From: Phycisphaerales bacterium
GTDB lineage: Bacteria > Planctomycetota > Phycisphaerae > Phycisphaerales > SM1A02
Length of the DNA stretch: 64,000 nucleotides
Assembly: GCA_022446885.1 (NCBI GenBank)
Contig: JAKVBU010000016.1
Coordinates: forward strand, 1 to 64,000
Direction of reading: 5' to 3'
A program made the translations under genes and the position numbers. How positions within the stretch are numbered: the stretch's first letter is position 1; each line of letters opens with the position of its first letter. Positions 58,550 to 64,000 of the stretch are shown here, in pieces. A model generated the notes under the pieces. The model was not told where the DNA came from. It saw only the letters and a list, made by a program, of their open reading frames with translations, and did no database searches.

Positions 58550-58639
58550 GCCGGGTTCTGATGAATTGGCGGGCCAGACGGGCCTCAGGCACGTTCGGCT
58601 CTCGAGCGGGGGTTGAACGCAACGGAAGGATGATGCGCA

Positions 58640-59788
58640 ATGGCCGATGCGACGGCGGCGATGACCATGGACAAGGGGCTCGATCACACCATCATCGGTG
58701 AGTCGAGGAAGTCATGGATAGACGGACAGAAGGGCGTACTGGAGTACGTCGGGATCGACATCGATTCCCTTGCCCGCAACTCGACCTTCGAAGAGACGTG
58801 CTTCCTGCTGCTCAACGATCGGCTGCCCACCGCTGATGAATTCGCCGCGTTTACTGCCGAGTTGCGTGCTCACTACGGGTTGTCGGATTCGCTTCTGACG
58901 CTCCTGCGATCGATGCCCGACTCGGCCTCGCCCATGCACGTGGTTCGAACTCTGGTGTCGGCAATCGCCCTGGAGGACCCCAATTGCAACGACACCTCGG
59001 AGGGGGCGGAATTGGAGAAGGCCCTTCGGATCATCGCCAAGACGCCGGCGATCATCGCAGCCTTTGACCGTCAGCGGCGAGGAGAAGAGATCGTCGAGGC
59101 GGACAGCGCCAACTCCATCGCCGTTGATTTTCTTCGCATGCTCAATGGCGAGATGCCTGGAGAGGCGACCGCACGAGCGATGGACGTCTGTCTGATCCTG
59201 CATGCCGATCATGGGATCAACGCATCGACCTTCGCCACCATGGTGGCGGTGGGTACTGAAAGCGACATGTACTCAGCGGTGACGGGTGCAATCGGAACGC
59301 TTCGTGGCCCGCTGCACGGTGGCGCCAACGAGCGGGTCATGCGCATGCTCGAGGAGATTCCGTCGGTCGATGACGTCGAGGGGTTCATCATGGACCGGCT
59401 CGCCCGCAAGGCCAAGGTGCCAGGATTCGGGCATCGGGTCTACAAGGCCTACGACCCTCGAGCCACCTTCCTGCGGACGTTCTCGAAGGCCATCGCGAGT
59501 GAGACTGGAAACGAAACGCTGTACGCCATGAGCAGTGCGATCGAAGCAGTGATGGAGCGGGAGGTCGGTGCAAAGGGGATCCACCCCAATGTGGATTTCT
59601 ATTCGGCCACCACCTACTTCTCGATGGGCCTCGCCATTGACCTGTTCACCCCTGTGTTCGCCATGAGTCGAAACGCCGGATGGGCGGCCCACGCCATGGA
59701 AAGACGCGCTGACAACCGTTTGATCCGTCCGCGTTGTCAGTACACCGGGCCCCACGGCGAAGACTGGACCGACCCGGCCGAGCGTTGA
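58640..59788 (+). CDS. gltA: Citrate synthase
   Basis: The enzyme condenses oxaloacetate and acetyl-CoA at the entry to the TCA cycle. The 382-residue product is of the short type without the N-terminal regulatory domain of the E. coli form. Active-site His residues lie in HADHGINASTFATM, GPLHGGANERVMRML and PGFGHRVYKAYDPRA, with the catalytic Asp in HPNVDFYSATTYFSMGL. A methylcitrate synthase role cannot be excluded. An AAGGA site precedes ATG 58640. Confidence 0.94.
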   Translation: MADATAAMTMDKGLDHTIIGESRKSWIDGQKGVLEYVGIDIDSLARNSTFEETCFLLLNDRLPTADEFAAFTAELRAHYGLSDSLLTLLRSMPDSASPMHVVRTLVSAIALEDPNCNDTSEGAELEKALRIIAKTPAIIAAFDRQRRGEEIVEADSANSIAVDFLRMLNGEMPGEATARAMDVCLILHADHGINASTFATMVAVGTESDMYSAVTGAIGTLRGPLHGGANERVMRMLEEIPSVDDVEGFIMDRLARKAKVPGFGHRVYKAYDPRATFLRTFSKAIASETGNETLYAMSSAIEAVMEREVGAKGIHPNVDFYSATTYFSMGLAIDLFTPVFAMSRNAGWAAHAMERRADNRLIRPRCQYTGPHGEDWTDPAER

Positions 59789-59822
59789 GGCTCAGCATCG
59801 CAGTAGAGGCGGCTGTGGTTCG

Positions 59823-62093
59823 CTACTGGAGATAGAGCACGACTCGGTCGTGCACCAGCAGGATGACGTCGCTGCGGCCGTCGCCAGTCACGTCGGCGAT
59901 TGACACTTGTCTGGGCTGGTACTCGAGGCCGTCTCCGCCGCTGAAGAGCCTCGACTCAAACACGGGAAAGCCGGTGGCATGCAGCATTTGCCCCTGATCA
60001 CTGAATGTCAGGATCTCGAGCATCTGTTCACCCGCATCCAGAGCCACCATGTCACCGTGGCCGTCGGCATTGACATCCCCTACAGCAAGTTCATGTGGGG
60101 CATGCGCGTCGATCGCGCTGCGCCACGTGCCATGCTCACGCAGCACATGCTGATCGCCGGCAGTTGATACGGTCGCCATGGCATCCTCGCCCAGCGCCAG
60201 AATGGTCGATCTTCCGGACTGATCCAGCGGTCCGCTCAGAAGCGCCGTAGGAGTGATGCCGTGTAGATCGATGAGGTCCTGCTGTTGCCAGTCACCTTCG
60301 CTGTTGGCGATGATCAACAAGGCGTTGGCGGTTTCGTCAGCTGCGATGATCTTCCCATCCATTGAGGTGAGGGCGATGAGTTTGGCGTCTGGGTCGTCAG
60401 CATTGATCTGCTCGATCACCTGCCAGCCAGGTGTGTCGCCATCTCGGTGATATCGAAGGCCCCGGATGTAGTTCCGATCGGCTGTCAGCAGTTCGGGCTT
60501 CTCGTCACCATCGATGTCGAGCGAACTGACAGCGCTGATACGCCCGGCGCCGACCAGGCCATACTGGGGCATGTCGTCCTTCTCCAGCACAGTCCATTGG
60601 CCGTCTCCATCAGCCAGCACGAGCGTCATTGGGCGGTCCTTGGTCAGCAACAGGACGTCTTCCAGCCCATCCTGATCAGCGTCCATGGTCAGGATGGCAT
60701 CGGGCGGGCGGCTCAAGGATCCAAGATCGACCTGCACCGCCTCGCTTCCATCAAGTGGTGCGAATTCCAACTTGTACTTGCGGCCGCTGCTGCGAACGAT
60801 GACAGGCACATCTTGACCATCGATGGCGATGACGCCCGTGGCTCGCGGCGCCCAGCCCTGTTCGCCTGCGATGGCGGTGGGGAAGTCGATGCCACCCTCC
60901 TCGCCCAGGCGAGACCAGCCGACGAAATCCTCCTCGGTCGAGAGAATGAGCAGGGCGTCGCCGAGCTCGTCACTTCCACGCAGGTGTGACAAGCCGTCAA
61001 CATCAGCGACTGTGGGGGACGGCTCCGGGGCGCCCAGTTGCTGGCCACTTCGCTGGTGATGCACGGTGATGGCGCTGCTGCGGGTGTCGGCTGCGATCAC
61101 GTCGAGGTGTCCGTCACCGTCGGCATCAGCCAGAAGTACGGGCCGGTTGCGATTGCCACCGTCTGCAAAGCCGAACAAGCCCACGGCGGCTTCGGTCTCG
61201 TCGGTTGCTCGCTCCACGTCATAGAGCACGATGCGACGTGTCGGCCGCTCGATGACCGCGATACGGGCCGGCCCATCAGGGTGGAGCGTGAGGGCTTCGA
61301 ACTCCACGATAGGGGGCATCTGAAAGGGCACCTGAATGCCCGGCGCGTGACCGTCGGGGCCGTCTTGAGCGAACCAGATGCGGACCGGCGCTTCGTCATC
61401 AGGTGAAATGCCTGCAATGTCCATGAGGCCGTCGCCGTCATAATCGGCGGGAATGACAGCAGCGAGCTTTACCCCGGCAGGCCGCCGCTGAATCGAACCC
61501 AGTCGAGTGCCCGTCAGGGGCCACCAACTCAAGTCTCCATCAACGATCGAGATCAACTCGAGGGCTTGGTCTCCCTCGATGTCCCCAAGTGCGAAGGCCG
61601 CAGGTGATGCGGAGAGGCCTCGCACATCCCGGTGGGACAACTTCTTGAACTCACCCTCCTTGGCTTGCAGCATGATGGTGATGCGGCCAGGGGTACCACC
61701 CAAGATGAGATCGCCCAGGCCGTCTCGATCCAGATCATGAACGATGATCGCATTGACTCGGTCCTGCACCGGCACCAGAATTCGCTCCCAGCGTGGGTGT
61801 TCAGGAAACTCGTTGATGCCTGGCGCGGGTGCTGGCTGATCGAGCACCTGCTCGTCGGGCCGCTGCCTGAGAATCTCGATCCGGCTGCGGCGATTGTTGC
61901 CCACAACAATGTCATCGAGCCCGTCTGAGTCAACATCAGCAACGAGCATGGGGCCGGGATCGTCGCCCACCGGAAGCACTTCCATGCCATCGAAGCCGAA
62001 CCAGTCAGCCAGCACCTGATCGTCAGAGTCATGGCTGCTGGTGTAGGTGAGGCAGAGGGCCATCGCAGCAGCGGACGTGGTCGAAAACAGCAT
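59823..62093 (-). CDS. Secreted FG-GAP/VCBS-repeat beta-propeller protein
   Basis: ATG 62093 starts a signal peptide (MLFSTTSAAAMALCLTYTSS); the frame to 62141 adds only a leader. The product of about 756 residues consists of repeated blades with calcium-binding D-x-D-x-D-G-x-x-D (MLVADVDSDGLDDIVVGNN, IVHDLDRDGLGDLILGGT, LLADADGDGHLDVIAADT, ILTMDADQDGLEDVLLLT, AVGDVNADGHGDMVALDA, SIADVTGDGRSDVILLVHDR). Such propellers act as cell-surface or periplasmic binding proteins; no enzyme domain is visible. It is divergent from the DegP-like gene with a gap of about 70 bp. Confidence 0.88.
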   Translation of the reverse strand: MLFSTTSAAAMALCLTYTSSHDSDDQVLADWFGFDGMEVLPVGDDPGPMLVADVDSDGLDDIVVGNNRRSRIEILRQRPDEQVLDQPAPAPGINEFPEHPRWERILVPVQDRVNAIIVHDLDRDGLGDLILGGTPGRITIMLQAKEGEFKKLSHRDVRGLSASPAAFALGDIEGDQALELISIVDGDLSWWPLTGTRLGSIQRRPAGVKLAAVIPADYDGDGLMDIAGISPDDEAPVRIWFAQDGPDGHAPGIQVPFQMPPIVEFEALTLHPDGPARIAVIERPTRRIVLYDVERATDETEAAVGLFGFADGGNRNRPVLLADADGDGHLDVIAADTRSSAITVHHQRSGQQLGAPEPSPTVADVDGLSHLRGSDELGDALLILSTEEDFVGWSRLGEEGGIDFPTAIAGEQGWAPRATGVIAIDGQDVPVIVRSSGRKYKLEFAPLDGSEAVQVDLGSLSRPPDAILTMDADQDGLEDVLLLTKDRPMTLVLADGDGQWTVLEKDDMPQYGLVGAGRISAVSSLDIDGDEKPELLTADRNYIRGLRYHRDGDTPGWQVIEQINADDPDAKLIALTSMDGKIIAADETANALLIIANSEGDWQQQDLIDLHGITPTALLSGPLDQSGRSTILALGEDAMATVSTAGDQHVLREHGTWRSAIDAHAPHELAVGDVNADGHGDMVALDAGEQMLEILTFSDQGQMLHATGFPVFESRLFSGGDGLEYQPRQVSIADVTGDGRSDVILLVHDRVVLYLQ

Positions 62094-62162
62094 CTGGTCG
62101 CTCCGGAGCCGGCACCCCGACAGTGGGGTGTGGTTGCCCATAGCCTATACACTCGTCACACC

Positions 62163-63113
62163 ATGCTTCCACGAAATGCCATCTTGTGTCTGGCGCTGAC
62201 GGGGGCTGCCCCCGTCATGGGCGACGTCGTTCGGCTTGAGTCCGATGCCGAACTGACCGGCACCGTCGTCAAGCAGAATGAACACAGCCTGTGGATCGAT
62301 CTCGGCCATCAGATCATCGAAGTGCCCAATGCCCAGATTGTTGACGTGGTCATCGAGGGAACGCCCGAGGAGGTGCATTCAACGCGGGACACCCTCTTTC
62401 ACACGGCCGAGAATCCGCCCGAACTGAGCATTCGACAGCAGGCGGCCCGGGTAAAGCCCAGCGTGGTGCTGGTTCGAACCCCATCGGGGCTGGGCTCGGG
62501 CGTGTTTATCAACGACGAAGGCCACGCCATCACCAACGCCCACGTGATTCAGGGTGAGCAGGACCTGCAACTCGTCACGTGGATCCCGCAGGAGGATGGC
62601 ACGCTCAAGCGAACGACGCTCAAAGATGTGGAGATCGTCGCGGTCAATGACCACCTCGATCTGGCGCTGCTCAAGGCGACCCATCCCGCTGGTGGGAGGT
62701 TCTCTTGGTCCCCGCTGGAGCGATTCGAGACCATCGAGGTCGGGCAGCCGGTGTTCGCCATAGGCAATCCGCTGGGGCTGGAACAGACGACCAGTCAAGG
62801 CGTGATTTCCACCACGCAGCGCAATATGGAGGGGCTCAGTTATGTCCAGACGGATGCCGCCATCAACCCGGGCAATTCCGGTGGCCCGCTGTTCAACACG
62901 CGAGGCGAGGTTGTCGGCATCACGAATATGGGCATCCTCGGAGGCGAGGCGTTGGGCTTCGCGATTCCCACCCGCTATGTGAAGGACTTCATCCGAAACC
63001 GAGAAGCCTTCGTCTACGACCCGTCCAATCCCAATTCGGGTCACATTTACAACGAACCGCCTCGCCGCAAGCGTTCGGGCTCGCCGCCGCTGCTGGCTGA
63101 TGATCAGGACTGA
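62163..63113 (+). CDS. Secreted trypsin-like serine protease (S1C, DegP/HtrA-like) without PDZ
   Basis: ATG 62163 starts a signal peptide (ILCLALTGAAPVMG) in a 316-residue product. A short Sm-like strand region (about 20-70) precedes the protease domain with catalytic His in AITNAHVIQGEQ, Asp in NDHLDLALLKAT and Ser in INPGNSGGPLFNTRGEVVG. The oxyanion and beta-strand VGQPVFAIGNPLGL are normal. There is no PDZ domain; a basic tail (PPRRKRSGSPP) ends the protein. It probably degrades or refolds damaged exported proteins. The next gene follows after 20 bases and may be cotranscribed. Confidence 0.9.
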   Translation: MLPRNAILCLALTGAAPVMGDVVRLESDAELTGTVVKQNEHSLWIDLGHQIIEVPNAQIVDVVIEGTPEEVHSTRDTLFHTAENPPELSIRQQAARVKPSVVLVRTPSGLGSGVFINDEGHAITNAHVIQGEQDLQLVTWIPQEDGTLKRTTLKDVEIVAVNDHLDLALLKATHPAGGRFSWSPLERFETIEVGQPVFAIGNPLGLEQTTSQGVISTTQRNMEGLSYVQTDAAINPGNSGGPLFNTRGEVVGITNMGILGGEALGFAIPTRYVKDFIRNREAFVYDPSNPNSGHIYNEPPRRKRSGSPPLLADDQD

Positions 63114-63133
63114 CTCGAGAAGGAACAAACCAC

Positions 63134-64000
63134 ATGCTTCAATCAATCGCTACTGGGCTGTCTCTTGCGATAGCTGGCCTCGCTTCCGCCGCCGAATTGA
63201 CGGTGTCGAAGGTGCTGCCGGAGCGCTCGGCGCTCATCGTTTCGGTGTCCGGGCTCGACTCGATCATCAGCAGGCTTTCCGACACCGGCGTGCTGGCGGC
63301 GATGGCTCAGGAGGCTGGGGCAGACCCGATGAAGCACATCACAGAGATGGCCTTGCCGGAGGATCTGCACGAGCCGGTGCATGCCGCGATCTCTGAACAC
63401 GACGCCGGTGAACTTGCCAAAGGCGTGTCATTCGGTTGTGGCATCTGGCCCAGCGAAGATGGATCGGGTGATGTGCCCATTGAGATGGCCTTCTGGATCG
63501 AGTTGGGCGGTGCGGGTGAAACCGTGGGGCCCATGATTGAAGCGCATCTTGAGGAGATTCGCCGCGATGGGGACAGCGAGACCCTGACCGTGCACGATGT
63601 GCAGGTGCAGCGCAGGGAGATAGGAGGCGTCGAGTTCCCCCTGCTGCTGGCGTTCCGTTCGGGGGCTTTGATGGCTGCTTCTTCGGAGGCCGCCATGGAG
63701 CGAATGCTCATGGTGCAGGATGGCGACTCGCCTGACGGAGTTGCGCTGGGAGAGTCTGACGCATGGATGGCGGCCTCCGACTTGATGGGCGCAACCACAG
63801 GCATTCGGGTCGTTTTCATGCCCGAGGTCATGCTCGACATCGTGCAGATGACGCCTGAGGGAGCCATGGTCGGCATGGTCCGCCCCGTGGCAAACAGTGT
63901 GCTCGGCTTGCACGAGGCGATGGCGATTCGAGTTGACGCAGGCGAGGGTGACGTCATCTTGCAGGCAAGGGGCGGCACAGTCATGCCTGATGGTGTCGAG
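63134..64000 (+). CDS. Secreted protein of unknown function, cut by window edge
   Basis: From ATG 63134 the frame stays open for 289 codons to the end of the window. The N-terminus is a signal peptide (IATGLSLAIAGLASAAEL). The visible part has alternating strands and helices (SALIVSVSGLDSIISRLSD, FWIELGGAGETVGPMIEAHL, VEFPLLLAFRSGALMAASSE) and resembles planctomycete secreted proteins of the DUF3352 kind, but I am not sure. It closely follows the DegP-like protease. Confidence 0.6.
   Translation, partial: MLQSIATGLSLAIAGLASAAELTVSKVLPERSALIVSVSGLDSIISRLSDTGVLAAMAQEAGADPMKHITEMALPEDLHEPVHAAISEHDAGELAKGVSFGCGIWPSEDGSGDVPIEMAFWIELGGAGETVGPMIEAHLEEIRRDGDSETLTVHDVQVQRREIGGVEFPLLLAFRSGALMAASSEAAMERMLMVQDGDSPDGVALGESDAWMAASDLMGATTGIRVVFMPEVMLDIVQMTPEGAMVGMVRPVANSVLGLHEAMAIRVDAGEGDVILQARGGTVMPDGVE

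Noticed and set aside
1-64000. CRISPR array or complete insertion sequence
   Set aside because: No regularly spaced repeats of CRISPR type and no transposase frame with terminal inverted repeats were found.

Overview
The window looks like a chromosomal segment of a planctomycete, most likely of the class Phycisphaerae. The main signs are secreted proteins carrying dockerin-type calcium loops of the form D-x-D/N-x-D-G-x-x-D-x-x-D-L-L followed by a Trp-Gly pair, a Cys-rich GACCLPDG module, Kdo/LPS genes (kdsA, kdsD, a large LptA/OstA-like protein), a Ser/Thr kinase with DWG in place of DFG, gluzincin-type secreted peptidases, an RNase E/G with an IF2_N-like domain, and McsA/McsB. The taxonomic call is an inference from gene content; no rRNA is present.

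Positions 1-13,250 look accessory. They hold the N-terminal part of an MmeI/type IIG-like DNA methyltransferase cut by the left edge, a relic dockerin tail, three secreted dockerin proteins (a beta-helix protein, a PHB-depolymerase-like esterase and an unknown), a secreted HExxH peptidase, and a signalling block at 7.66-12.75 kb. That block has two isochorismatase-fold proteins, the second lacking every catalytic residue, a Ser/Thr kinase, a single-domain response regulator, an H-NOX protein with a deletion in its haem domain, and an HNOBA-PAS-HWE histidine kinase. A frameshifted tyrosine-recombinase remnant lies directly against the 3' end of tRNA-Gly(GCC) at 13.25-13.32 kb. This is the usual edge of a tRNA-integrated element, and by eye the DNA to its left is less GC-rich than the rest.

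Positions 13.3-16.8 kb are gene-poor: a possible decayed gene, a two-helix membrane protein, a lipoprotein, and a divergent gap with two intrinsic terminators that no coding gene explains.

Positions 16.8-64 kb are dense, mostly core genes in short overlapping operons: mutY; pgpH (c-di-AMP hydrolase); gatC-gatA; ptsI; rne/rng-dxr-rseP-SDR; a diguanylate cyclase; smpB and tRNA-Leu(GAG); queE; nuoC; kdsD with the LptA/OstA-like gene; scpA and rluB, convergent and overlapping; nuoB, away from nuoC; purH; ribE; gluQ with a DUF192 gene; phhB; kdsA-mcsA-mcsB; a DUF1444 gene with pabA/trpG; an amidohydrolase and moaC; a rhomboid-TPR protein with trpF; citrate synthase; an FG-GAP propeller protein; a DegP-like protease; and a secreted protein cut by the right edge. 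Together they cover tRNA charging and modification, RNA decay, envelope and LPS building, protein quality control, respiration, and purine, riboflavin, tryptophan, pterin and molybdopterin synthesis.
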